DNA of 64,000 nt, taken from assembly GCA_949130485.1 (NCBI GenBank), contig OX422184.1, forward strand, positions 13,800,405 to 13,864,404, written 5' to 3'. The notes beneath the pieces are model-generated. The model saw nothing but the letters and a program-made list of their open reading frames with translations, had not been told where the DNA came from and ran no database searches. The stretch is from Agelas oroides (Eukaryota > Porifera > Demospongiae > Agelasida > Agelasidae). The position numbers and the translations under genes were made by a program. The stretch's first letter is position 1. Every line of letters begins with the position of its first letter. Shown one piece after another: positions 44,421 to 54,569 of this stretch.

Positions 44421-45227
44421 TAAAACAACTACTAAAAGTGAAGATTCAAACTAAAATTATTTAAACAATTTTAACAATCTACTAAGCTAAAATTGGAATG
44501 TTACCTTGTTATTTAACTTTTCCACAGATGATGATAGGAGAGCGCTGCCCACCCACCTGCCATCTCGATTTCAGCCACTGTTCAATTTTATACATGGAAT
44601 CAGTGCAGTTTATGGCTTTTTGTTGAGGAATGGGTCCGATAAACTTTTTATTTATCATCTACTCTGCCTCACCGAGATAGGTGTCACCAAAATTTCTACA
44701 ACCACCGACCCGAGAACCGACTGGTGTGGATATCCCGAATCACAGACCAGACCACTATACGGTGAGATGATATTATTGTTAAAATCAATTGATTTCTGAT
44801 TGGGGCAGACATTAAAAACAATACTCATAACTTTTAGCTAACACTACTCAATTTTATGTTTTAATAACACTCCACAAAATGAGCTGCAATTTGTGGGGTG
44901 TTACCTCACCCTATTTTTAACAGTATAATAATTATGTAATAGACAACAATAGCATATGACTGTATGCGGTTCATTGGCCTTCATTGGCCTGGGTATGAAG
45001 CTTGAACAGTAACTGTTGAAAGACCTTTTGTGGAAAGCCAGTGCTCAGCTTTAGTCCAGAACTGCTGAGCCAGGGAGCTAGTAAGATCAATAAAGCATTC
45101 ATTTAACCACATCTAGGCAACTTAACTGCATGTTATCTTGTGCACGAGTTGGCCAATATTTGAACCACCGTAACTAACTAGTAAGCGGTTTACGTATGGG
45201 TGATGATTTTAAACTATGTGTGGTTTG
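44421..45227. other. no gene seen
   Basis: AT-rich, with the inverted pair AACACTCCACAAAATGAGC and TTTGTGGGGTGTTA near 44,866-44,910. Confidence 0.4.
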
Positions 45228-45785
45228 AGCAAAGAACTGTGCAAACGCTAGATACCAGGCCACTTGTGGAACAAGCAAGATATTTATCCTCCCCTTGTAT
45301 CTGCAGGTTGAGGAAAGAACTCCTCCCTCACTTGATGCTGGAGATGAGGACGACCCTCCCGGAGAGGAGGTAATCATAGTCATTACCCCATGAAATTATG
45401 GGGTAGTAGATTCTGTGCAAACGCTAGATATCAGGCCACTTGTGGAACAAGCAAGATATTTATCCTCCCCTTGTATCTGCAGGTTGAGGAAAGAACTCCT
45501 CCCTTACTTGATGCTGAAGATGGCCCTTCCTCGGTTGAGGACGACCCTCCCAGAGATGAGAGAGATGAGGTTAAGGACGACCCTCCCAGAGATGAGAGTG
45601 TCATGGATCTCATTTGGAAACATTCATTACCGACAAACGAAGGACATTTCATCCTGCTCTGTGGCACCCTATTGCCACACATTGTGGAAGACCTGAACCA
45701 ACAAGAGAAATTATATCGATTTTCGAGCAACAAGCATAATGCCGGAATAATGCAGAATAATACGGGGAATAATCCACGTGGGTAG
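45228..45785 (+). pseudogene. duplicated 5' exon of nuclease-like gene N1
   Basis: A block GCAAACGCTAGATA(C/T)CAGGCC to the exon VEERTPP(S/L)LDA occurs twice (45,238 and 45,419). The first copy ends at a GTAATC donor (exon 45,307-45,369). The second, from 45,483, reads on through DDPPRDER repeats to MDLIWKHSLPTNEGH and VEDLNQQEKLYRFS, then diverges. The downstream body of the gene is at 46,131-46,664, where the MDLI segment occurs again, so the 3' part of this copy looks like an incomplete duplicate. Confidence 0.45.
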
Positions 45786-46130
45786 TATGGCCGAACCAAG
45801 TACTAGCTCTACTGTCTATGCCTCTAGTGAGTTTTCCTTATACAGCCTTCATCAGCCGCATCGTAACGTGTTTTTTCATTGCTAAATGCATCATTCAATA
45901 AACAACAACATCACTCACTTCAGGACTATGTTGAAACTTCGGTTATGTTACAGTATAACAAACATTAATGTGCACTTTTTGGTCAGTTGTTATTGTGTGT
46001 ATGTGATTGGTTGGTTGTTGAGTGAGAACTGAGAAGCATAATAGTGAGCATAATGAACTATTATATTTGAGCATAATAAGGGAAAATGAGAGAAATTCGG
46101 AGTAGAATAATGCTCTGAATTTGGAGCATA

Positions 46131-46664
46131 ATGTCCACAAGCCTAGATACAAGCTTCTGTAAAGACATCGATGCCATTTGTTCAATCATGGATCTCATTC
46201 GGAAACATTCATTACCGACAAACGAAGGACATTCAATCCTGCTCTGTGGCACCCTATTGCCACACATTGTGGAAGACCTGAACCAACAAGAGAAATTATA
46301 TCGATTTTCGATTTTTCCAGTAGTGAAGGAAGAAGAGGATCACCGCGAAGATAAACATGCAGATTTCACAATCTTTACTATCAAAGACAGAATAACTAGT
46401 GTTGTTATTGAAGCCAAGCTAAATGTTTCTGACACGGTTAACTATGCAATGAAGGACGACTTCGCCCAACTTTTCCTTGAGGCTATTTATGCAGACAGAG
46501 AGGAAAATAGCCTACAACAGAGAACACTGACCGACAGCACAATGTGGCACCTGTTCACAGTGAACATGAGATCTAAGCCATTGGAGTTTACTAACTACCT
46601 GAAAGCTGTTAAACCCCAAATGGTCTGCAACGGCATTAATTCTTTCCCCTGCAAAGGGCTTTGA
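46131..46664 (+). CDS. PD-(D/E)xK nuclease-like protein N1
   Basis: The frame contains MDLIRKHSLPTNEGHSILL, HIVEDLNQQEKLYRF, then HADFTIFTIKDRI and SVVIEAKLN. The Asp of HADF and the Glu and Lys of IEAK are spaced D-x15-E-x-K, with beta-strand-like residues around them, which is the core of the PD-(D/E)xK nuclease fold. It continues with an alpha-rich tail (DDFAQLFLEAIYADREEN). A second gene at 47.4-48.2 kb shares the core with the same spacing. The start is uncertain, as an upstream exon is likely. Function is not known; a nuclease role is inferred from the motif only. Confidence 0.5.
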   Translation: MSTSLDTSFCKDIDAICSIMDLIRKHSLPTNEGHSILLCGTLLPHIVEDLNQQEKLYRFSIFPVVKEEEDHREDKHADFTIFTIKDRITSVVIEAKLNVSDTVNYAMKDDFAQLFLEAIYADREENSLQQRTLTDSTMWHLFTVNMRSKPLEFTNYLKAVKPQMVCNGINSFPCKGL

Positions 46665-46717
46665 CAGACTAGCTGTACAACAAAGGGCAGTCCCAATACC
46701 ACTCAGGCTAATATCTA

Positions 46718-46960
46718 TCACTGTTACGCCCCACCCTCCCAGGTTGGTGGCTGGTGGAGATTTTGAAGGGGGTTTGACCCCAGTAGCCTGCCCTTAGGGA
46801 GGGGCATTTGCCTTATATGAGGGATTCTGCACATTCACATGTGTAGTACTGATTTGAGAAAAAGAATGCCCCTGCAGAAGGGAATTAGATAATCACCCTG
46901 TTCAAATCCCCTATTACACCCCACCTTCTACCAACCTAGGAGGATGGGGCATAACAGTGA
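46718..46960. mobile_element. TA-flanked MITE, 243 bases
   Basis: Ends TCACTGTTACGCCCCACCCT and its imperfect complement ending GGGGCATAACAGTGA, with TA outside both. No coding region. It lies 50 bases after the stop codon of N1. Confidence 0.8.
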
Positions 46961-47035
46961 TAGCTGCATAAAGGGAACCCTTGCAAAACAAAACAGCCCC
47001 CTCCTCAAGATTGTGGTCCTCAAAAGTGGTTGGTA

Positions 47036-47382
47036 CAGTGGCGTAGGAAGCACAGGTGCTCCGGGTGCTGGCGCACCCATGAACCGCTCATAGAATCAAT
47101 TAGTGCCATTCTACCCGTTACTGTACCGTGAAGACCCGCAACTTTTCTATTAATGCCCATCATCAGGTCAGAGGTCAGTAGGTATCCCACGTGGGTGCAG
47201 TATGGCTGTCAAGCAGTCAATGTTGTTTGCATTTGTATCTAGTGAACCATCAATGAGTGGTGTGTCCTCGCAGAAGAAAAATGGTGAGCGTTAACGTAAT
47301 TTTTAAGTCTCGTTCCTATTATCTGGGTGGCTAGCATCAACAGTGGTGCACCCACTCCAAAACACAACTTCCTACGCCACTG
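47036..47382. mobile_element. hAT-like MITE
   Basis: Ends CAGTGGCGTAGGAAG and CTTCCTACGCCACTG, typical hAT-style termini. TGGTA is repeated directly outside (47,031-47,035, 47,383-47,387), a 5-base rather than the usual 8-base duplication. It lies directly 5' of the N2 open frame. Confidence 0.8.
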
Positions 47383-48220
47383 TGGTAATATAGTAGTATG
47401 TGGTAACACCAAATTTAACTGGGATGATGTGTCCAAGGTCAAAATTGGGTCTGAAGCACATTGGTGGATGACATACTCTGGTGTCCGATGTACCGTGGAA
47501 CTAGACCAACAGAAGATTGACCTAGGTGAATATTATACCTTGAACCCAATGGAAACGAGTTACGATATTCCAAACTTTGTGAAATAATGCAGGGAGATTG
47601 TTAATCATGCAGGCATGATGCCAAGCAAGAGTTTGCCCAATTTTGAACAGAGAACCCAAAAAGAATTGTTAGCCTCGCCCGATTCAGAGTCAGGTGATGA
47701 ACAAGTATCAGATGTAGAAATACATCCAGCCTTTACTCTAGAGGAGTTGGTGTGTGTTAAATTTCTCTTCTCGCAAGCATGGATACGTTTCCAGACTGCA
47801 AAAGATCTTCACTTCACAAATTGTGCAGGAAAATTGTTTTGCTCCTCATTCACGATGCATTGTTGCTCAGTAGACCAGCACACCGAACCTTGGATTGGGT
47901 GCTATGTAAATCCCAGTACAAGTCCGTCTGGCAGTCAACAGCCTGGAAGCTGCAGTGTTGGAAGATTGTGTCTACAAAGAAAAACAAGAGCTAACCAAGG
48001 TGCTAGAGAGATGCTCTCTACCCCAGAGCATCATGATAGAGTTGCAGACGTTGTGTTTTGGAATCCCACAAAAGAAGTATACTCAATTGTTGGTGAGGTG
48101 AAAGGAGACCCAGATGAACCAGCAGATGACCAGAACACTGAACAGATGGTTGGGCTCTGGAAGCCTCACCAGAAAGCTATGCTTGGCTTCATTATGAAGC
48201 CTAATGCTGTTTCACTTTGA
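47383..48220 (+). CDS. PD-(D/E)xK nuclease-like gene N2, probably broken
   Basis: Two open pieces. The first (to 47,587) includes NTKFNWDDVSKVKIGSEAHW and ends DIPNFVK before a stop. The second (47,615-48,220) starts MMPSKSLPNFEQRTQKELL. After a region where another frame looks more protein-like (DTFPDCKRSSLHKLC, DWVLCKSQYKSVWQSTAWK), it has DRVADVVFWNPTKEV, YSIVGEVKGD and KPHQKAMLGFIM. The Asp, Glu and Lys are spaced D-x15-E-x-K, exactly as in N1. The frame changes suggest a degenerate paralogue, or introns not recognised here. Confidence 0.45.
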
Positions 48221-48289
48221 ATTCTACATACAATTGAGGCTGAGGAGGATGAACAGGCTTTGAGATTCTAGGACATATCTCCCCCACTA

Positions 48290-48600
48290 TCCCTTGAAGG
48301 TCCACCATACATGCATCTTTAGAAAAGCTATGTAGATTATTTCTTGCATTCATGTTTGTTGTTGACTGCTGAGCACTTGAAGGTCCCACCATACCTGCAT
48401 CTTTAGAAAAGCTGTGTAGATTATTTCTTGCATTCATGTTTGTTGTTGACTGCTGAGCACTTGAAGGTCCACCATACATGCATCTTTAGAAAAGCTATGT
48501 AGATTATTTCTTGCATTCATGTTTGTTGTTGACTGCTGAGCACTTGAAGGTCCCACCATACATGCATCTTTAGAAAAGCTCCCACCATACATGCATCTAA
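48290..48600. repeat. tandem repeat, about 83-base units
   Basis: Three and a half units of CCACCATACATGCATCTTTA, then GAAAAGCTATGTAGATTATT and TGTTGTTGACTGCTGAGCAC. Units differ by a single C and a few substitutions. Confidence 0.9.
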
Positions 48601-48719
48601 TGTAATGTAGGAGTCATATGTGAAATTTCAGAATTCTGTACCAATTCCACCACTGGCCCTTGTATGCATGTATATATAAATGTAGACGTCATATAGATTC
48701 ATTACTACGTCAATATAAT

Positions 48720-48915
48720 AGTAGTGGTAATTCTTCAGCTTAGTCATAGTAGCTTCAAATGTTTAATAAACACCATACGTTTCGATCCAAAGATCTTCTT
48801 CAGTGGTATAAAACTGAACGTAACTGTAAACAATGAACCATAAATACTCAAAACGGGTAATTAGAAAGGGGGTGTGGTGAAGCTACTACAACTAAGCTGA
48901 AGAATTACCACTACA
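48720..48915. mobile_element. inverted-repeat unit with hammerhead-like motif
   Basis: GTAGTGGTAATTCTTCAGCT and about 15 more bases recur inverted at 48,880-48,915. Between them, read on the minus strand, CACTGAAGAAGATC-TTTG-GATCGAAACG has the form C-U-G-A-(A)-G-A, a GATC/GATC stem, GAAAC, like the minimal hammerhead motifs of Penelope-like elements, but with CUGAAGA in place of CUGAUGA. Confidence 0.55.
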
Positions 48916-49370
48916 GTAAAACCTATAATAACGGACCCTCCGAAAAGCGGACAACCTCTGTACAGCGGACGGCTTACTTGCCCCCGATTGATTTTACCAT
49001 AGAACTAATACATTTCGAACCTCCGAGAAGCGGACACCTCTCAACTCCGAACAACGGACACTGATCAGTCCCTGACGTACCTTAGCCAATATAAAATTAC
49101 CTCCGAAAACGGACAGTGGAGTTACACCCACATAATGCGGACGCTTGTCGACCGCTTTCGTAATGCCACCGTCGCTGGATTCAAAGACCGAGCACTATAT
49201 TAGCACTACTGCTCATCGTGCTAGCCTTTCTCATCAGCGGAAAGCAACGGAGAAGTCAGAAAATGCGCGGCGTTCAACAGCCCAGCCGATCACAGATTAC
49301 CACGCCTACCGGAAGTATACCGAATGTCAATAACGGATACCTCCGCATTCCGGACCCGCAGCGGTGGTGC
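48914..49370. mobile_element. pogo/Tigger-like left end
   Basis: CAGTAAAACCTATAATAACG is a typical pogo/Tigger terminus. It is followed by repeated CTCCGAAAAGCGGACA-like words (CTCCGAGAAGCGGACACC, CTCCGAAAACGGACAG). The open stretch at 49,145-49,333 shows no transposase motifs. A right end was not found. Confidence 0.6.
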
Positions 49371-49444
49371 TTTATATATTAAAGCATCATTCTCATGTTA
49401 GTCGAGTTCCTCTTGCCATCTTGCTATTGAAAAAACACATCAAA

Positions 49445-52400
49445 ATCAGTAGTGCAAACGTTTCGATCTGTGGATCATCATCAGTGCAATGATACAAATT
49501 GTGACCTACTCACTATATATATCTACAGGTGACGTCATGGTTACAGAAAGTTGAACGGGTATTTAGAGAGTAAAGTTAGACACAAATGATAACCGGAAGC
49601 ATGTGCACTAGGAGCAGAGAAGACAACACAAAGGAAAGGAAATGGAGTGAGAGGACACACAGAGAGAGAAAGAGAGGGAAGTCAGAACCAGATCCTCTCC
49701 AACATCAGACCTGGGTCCAGGTTCATGTTGTTGTCCGTTGTTCTAATTGTCAGGGCCTCCTGGACCTTCCGTTTGGTGATGAATTCCTCTGTCTTTATGA
49801 CTGCAGCCTGTTCCCATTGGACTGAGTGGTCTGTCTCTGTCACGTGTACTGCGATGCCATTGTTAGTATCTCTGTTGCCATTATTGACTGCTCAGAGCAA
49901 GCCACGGTGAGGTCTACCTACAAGCTTTGTAATCTACAGGAGAAACTAGCTAGATATAGAAACCATGTGACTTTCTTCATACGATGTAGAAACTCCGACG
50001 TGGTCCCGAAGGGACTAAGAATTATAACAACAATTAATTCGACGAGAGCAAGGAACATTGCGGACAGGGCCAGCAGAGCGATCTTGAGAGAACGTATGAA
50101 CTTCGCACGTAGGATGAAGGTGACAGTCAGCAGGGACATTGCGATGGCTGAACGGGAACTATGGTTACTGACAGACGAAGGTCGCTTTGAACAGATCAAA
50201 ACATGGGCAGATGCAAGAGCTGACAAGGTGTTCCAAGACACCAAAGAGAAGCACAAGAAGAAATTCGACTATCTTACAAAAACGAGATCATCCCCGACTA
50301 AACATGTGACAAGCTTGGATAACACAAAGGTCATAGTCAATTTGAGTGGGAGGGAGTTGGATGAAGCCGAGAAGGATGTGCTCTCACTGGGTCTGAATTT
50401 TGCCGTTGCGCCAAACAAGGTCCCAGAGAGGGACATCATTGCAGGTATGGAAGCTCTAGCAAGACAATTGGACACTCAAACAGGAATGAAACTGAGACGC
50501 ATAGTGAAGGACTGTTTAGAGAAAGCCGGACCTCCGAGCCCAAACCTGACAAGACAACAACAACAGGCAGTTAGCACTGTTGTCATCCTTCCAGCAGATA
50601 AGGGAAATGCCACAGTTGTTATGGACACCTCTGCTTACCAGTCCAAGATTGACGACATCCTCTCAGATGATAACTACAGGCAGATACGGAAAGACCCCAC
50701 GAAGAAGCTGGAAAGGGAATTATCAGAAAGACTTAAACACCTTGAGTTTATAGGTAAACTCCCGCCAGGTTTGAGGAAAAGACTGAATCCGTCACACAGC
50801 TACATTCCACAACTCTATGGACTACCCAAGGTACACAAAGATGGAATTCCCTTACGTCCGATCGTCTCGACAATAGGTTCGGTCAACTACAACCTCGCTA
50901 AAGAGATGACAAGGATCCTCAACCCGCTAACAGGTACAACCCCCTCACACATCCTGAACTCTACACACTTTGTGCAGCTGTCACACAAGGTCAAACTCGA
51001 TGACAAAGACCTCATGGTCAGCTTTGATGTATGCGGTCTCTTCACCAAAGTCCCGATTGACGAAGCCATGCTTATAGTGGCAAAGAAGAAGACGAGAGCT
51101 TGGGTGACAGAACTTCACTCAAACCATCCTCAATCTGCCAACTGACAGAGCTCTGCCTCAGGACAACATACTTTCAGCAGAATGGGAAGCTCTGGGAACA
51201 ATGTGACGGGGCTGCCATGGGATTCCCTCTCTCTCCCGCGGTTGCCAACTTATACATGGAGGCATTTGAACAAGAAGCTATAGAATGAGCCCTGGACTAG
51301 CCTAAACTTTGGGTGAGATATGTTGACGATACGTTTGTCATCTGGCAACATAGTCAGGATAAACTGGAATCTTTCCTGGAACATCTAAACAACATGCGTG
51401 ACCCCATCAAATTCACAATGGAGATTGAACAGAATGGCCAACTTCCCTTCCTGGATGAGCTAGTTGAAAAGAGAGATGAACAGCTGACGACGTCTGTGTA
51501 CTGGAAATGTACACACACAGACCGATACCTCCACTACAACTCACATCACCATCCCAGAGTGAAAACAGGCATTATCTTATGCCTAAGACAAAGAGCACAC
51601 AACATTTGCGACGAGGACAAACTTGGTCCAGAACTCGAACACTTACAAGGGACCTTTGAAGTGAATGGATACCCCACAAAATTAGTGAAGAGAACACTGA
51701 CAAGAACTAGGAGACATGGTGACTCACCAGGTGACCGAGAGAAGCCGAAGAAACTATTCATCCCTTACTCAAAGGGACTAAGTGAGACCATTGAGAGACG
51801 TGTCAGACTCTTGAATATCAGGACAGTTTTCAAGACACAGACCACACTCAGACAAAAACTGATGACGGTCAAAGGAAAACCTGACAAACACAACTTGAAG
51901 GGTGTTGTCTACAGTATCCCCTGTGAATGTGGCTCTCTCTACATAGGAGAGACAGGTCGCACCCTCAAGACAAGGCTGATGGAACACAAACGTACAAGAC
52001 AAGGCTGATGGAACACAAACGGTCCGTATGCAACAGAGATACTAACAATGGCATCGCAGTACACGTGACAGAGACAGACCACTCAGTCCAATGGGAACAG
52101 GCTGCAGTCATAAAGACAGAGGAATTCATTACCAAACGGAAGGTCCAGGAGGCCCTGACAATTAGAACAACGGACAATAACATGAACCTGGACCCAGGTC
52201 TGATGTTGGAGAGGATCTGGTTCTGACTTCCCTCTCTTTCTCTCTCTGTGTGTTCTCTCACTCCATTTCCTTTCCTTTGTGTTGTCTTCTCTGCTCCTAG
52301 CGCACATGCTTCCGGTTATCATTTCTGTCTAACTTTACTCTCTAAATACCCGTTCAACTTTCTGTAACCATGACGTCACCTGTAGATATATATAGTGAGT

Positions 52401-52466
52401 AGGTCACACTTTGTATCATTGCACTGATGATGAAACGAAACGTTTGCACTACTGATTGTGAATTTG
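49445..52466 (+). mobile_element. Penelope-like retroelement with inverted terminal repeats
   Basis: A reverse transcriptase reading frame begins near 49,920 (LQEKLARYRNHVTFFIRC) and runs through YIPQLYGLPKVHKDG, PLRPIVSTIGS, SFDVCGLFTKVPIDEA and FEQEAI to MRYVDDTFVIW, then PFLDELVE. It ends in a GIY-YIG endonuclease (GVVYSIPCECGSLYIGETGR). The frame is broken at least twice. The left 437 bases (49,445-49,881) are the inverted copy of the right end (52,029-52,466), which includes part of the endonuclease coding sequence. Direct or inverted terminal repeats of this kind are usual in Penelope-like elements. Confidence 0.9.
49448..49495 (-). ncRNA. hammerhead-like motif, left copy
   Basis: On the minus strand: TTGCACTGATGATGATCCAC then AGATCGAAACGTTTGCAC. 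It has CUGAUGA, a GATC-CACA-GATC stem, GAAAC, and flanking TGCA words that can pair. Stem III would be only a few bases, as in the minimal hammerheads reported in Penelope-like elements. One extra base sits between CUGAUGA and the stem, so activity is uncertain. Confidence 0.45.
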
Positions 52467-52575
52467 CTATGGTATCATGATTTGTTACACAGATAGTACT
52501 TGCCATGCAGTATTTGAATGTCAGGTTTGGCTTTAAGTGATCGCACAACTAGTAAGATGAGACATTTTATATATG

Positions 52576-52807
52576 TGTAATGGAGCCAATGTACTGGAGA
52601 CAGACTTATTTACATGTTATTTACATCTGTGTTGAGTTTCCTTTGTGTCTAGCCTTTGTGCCAAATTTCTGATGACGTAGCCATGACAATAGTCCATTGT
52701 TCTCGTGTGATATTTATATACCCACGTGCTTGTAAGTGAGAGTTGAGTTGTATGACAAGAGTATTTTGGCATCTGGATTCTGATCGTGCGCCGCCGCTTA
52801 TGTTACA
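52576..52807 (+). mobile_element. 5' LTR of Ty3-type element
   Basis: TGTAATGGAGCC to GCTTATGTTACA, 232 bases, the same length as the 3' copy. About 8 positions differ between the two (3.4%), so insertion is fairly recent on an evolutionary scale. TATG lies directly before it. A TGG at 52,809 begins the likely primer-binding site (TGGAGGTCCTGCCGACT); the matching tRNA was not identified. Confidence 0.92.
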
Positions 52808-52961
52808 GTGGAGGTCCTGCCGACTGACTCATGTTCAGTTGGATTGCGAATTGTTAGCTAGGCTACCAGTGAGCTAGCTAGTTAGATTGTGACTTATTAG
52901 CTAGGCTACCAGTGAGCTCAGAAGCCAGTGCTGTGGCAACAGTCGTTCGTACAGGAGGACG

Positions 52962-54569
52962 ATGGATCCAGACACAGTTCTCGCCGAATCGAGGCGCTAC
53001 CCCCTCAACTTGAAACGGTTGGCAGCCGCTCATCTACAGTCCATCGCGGATGCTCTCGGCTTACTGAAGTCGAGCTCATTGACAGACGAACTACGTCAGA
53101 TGATCGATGGCAAGCTTGCGGATCTGCATCGTGAATCTCAGAACGTGCAAGTGGCGGTGCTGGAAGAAAGCGGAGTGCAAATCCATCTGTACCTTTTGGA
53201 TGCATCGGGAATCTTTAGTCAAGCCCAGCCGTTCTTTCGGAGCCAGCCGTCGGCCCCTGAGCAGACGGACGAGTTACAAGAACTTCAGCAGGCCGTCGAG
53301 GAGCTACGACAGCAAAACCAAGATCTGGAAGTTGCGCTGGAGGGGCAGACACTGGAGATGGACGGTCTACGCAGGGCGCTAGAACAAACGCAGGAGGAAC
53401 TAGCCAGCGAACGACAACGTGCCAACGAAGCGGAAGCCACGCCCAGCGGGAGGAGTGACGAGGAGCTGGAACGTGTGCAGGAATCTCTCAAAGTGGAAAA
53501 GGAGCGAGTACAGCAAATCTGGCGCATCAATTGCCAGCAACTCGCTGAGTATGACGAGGCATTGGAGCAGAAGGACCAGGAGATCGCTGAAGTGACAGCA
53601 CAGCTGCGGAGACTAAAAGAGTCATCCAGAGTCCACGTGGGGGATTCGCTAACTCACCATGAACCCAGTACCGATGCCCCTACCAGTATAGTACCTCCAC
53701 CCCGGACGGTCAGGCTGCCTCCACCCACACTTCCTGCTAGAGAAGGGGACACACCAGAAGTGGGGTCACAACAGGGGCTTCAGGACTCACATCCAGGGAA
53801 ACGAAGGGGTAAGGCACCCCCAATTGACCCATTCACGGGCGAAAATCCAGAGATTCGTTTAGATGATTGGCTCCCAAGTCTTCAAAGGGCATCCAGGTGG
53901 AACCAGTGGACAGAAGAGGAGCAGCTCATCCAATTGGCTGGCCATTTGCGTGGACGTGCACTACAAGAGTGGAATCTCCTGGGGAGAGATAGTCAGCAAA
54001 CCTTTGGTGAGGTGGATGAAACCCTGCGTGGTCGATTGGAGCCCCAGAGTCGAGCCCTGGCAGCACAAGACTTTAGGCACACTTCACAAGGAGATCAGGA
54101 GACGGTAGCAGACTTCATCCGCAGACTAGAGCGCACATTCACAATAGCCTATGGACAAGATGGAATGTCACTTGAAACAAGGCAAACCCTACTCCATGGC
54201 CAACTACAGGAGGGGCTGCGATACAACCTCATGAAAGCCCCTGCTGTTTCTGGAGCCCAGACATACTCCGAGTTGTGCATGGCTGCCAAAAATGAAGAGA
54301 AGCATCAAGCTGAATTGAAGAAATGGCAAGAATATCAGAGACCAACAGCAGCCTCCCCAGTTGCACGTTCATTCCGGAAATCCTGGGGGTTACCATCTCA
54401 ACAGCCTCAGCCTAACAAACAACCTACAAAACAGCAAGTGAGACGACCGCAAGATCGCCCACGATGCTACAATTGTGGTAGTACTGACCACTTGGCCAGG
54501 GATTGTAAAGCCCAAACCAAAAGACAGAGAGAAATGGTCGTAATCGAGATCAGAGGAGAACTCCCATGA
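52962..54569 (+). CDS. gag region of the LTR element
   Basis: About 535 codons. The N-terminal third is helical with a long Gln/Glu-rich coiled coil, a central proline-rich linker follows, then a retrotransposon gag domain (WLPSLQRASRWNQW, AGHLRGRALQEWNLL), and a CCHC zinc knuckle near the end (CYNCGSTDHLARDC). It ends overlapping the start of the protease region. In this group pol is commonly made by frameshift or by restart at such an overlap. Confidence 0.88.
   Translation: MDPDTVLAESRRYPLNLKRLAAAHLQSIADALGLLKSSSLTDELRQMIDGKLADLHRESQNVQVAVLEESGVQIHLYLLDASGIFSQAQPFFRSQPSAPEQTDELQELQQAVEELRQQNQDLEVALEGQTLEMDGLRRALEQTQEELASERQRANEAEATPSGRSDEELERVQESLKVEKERVQQIWRINCQQLAEYDEALEQKDQEIAEVTAQLRRLKESSRVHVGDSLTHHEPSTDAPTSIVPPPRTVRLPPPTLPAREGDTPEVGSQQGLQDSHPGKRRGKAPPIDPFTGENPEIRLDDWLPSLQRASRWNQWTEEEQLIQLAGHLRGRALQEWNLLGRDSQQTFGEVDETLRGRLEPQSRALAAQDFRHTSQGDQETVADFIRRLERTFTIAYGQDGMSLETRQTLLHGQLQEGLRYNLMKAPAVSGAQTYSELCMAAKNEEKHQAELKKWQEYQRPTAASPVARSFRKSWGLPSQQPQPNKQPTKQQVRRPQDRPRCYNCGSTDHLARDCKAQTKRQREMVVIEIRGELP

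Noticed and set aside
46131-48220. Toxin-antitoxin or bacterial restriction genes acquired by transfer
   Set aside because: The frames have intron-like interruptions and composition like their surroundings, and nothing ties them to a bacterial donor.
52083-52322. Minus-strand frame identical to 49,586-49,825, suggesting a second gene
   Set aside because: Both are the inverted terminal repeat of the Penelope-like element, antisense to the endonuclease region.
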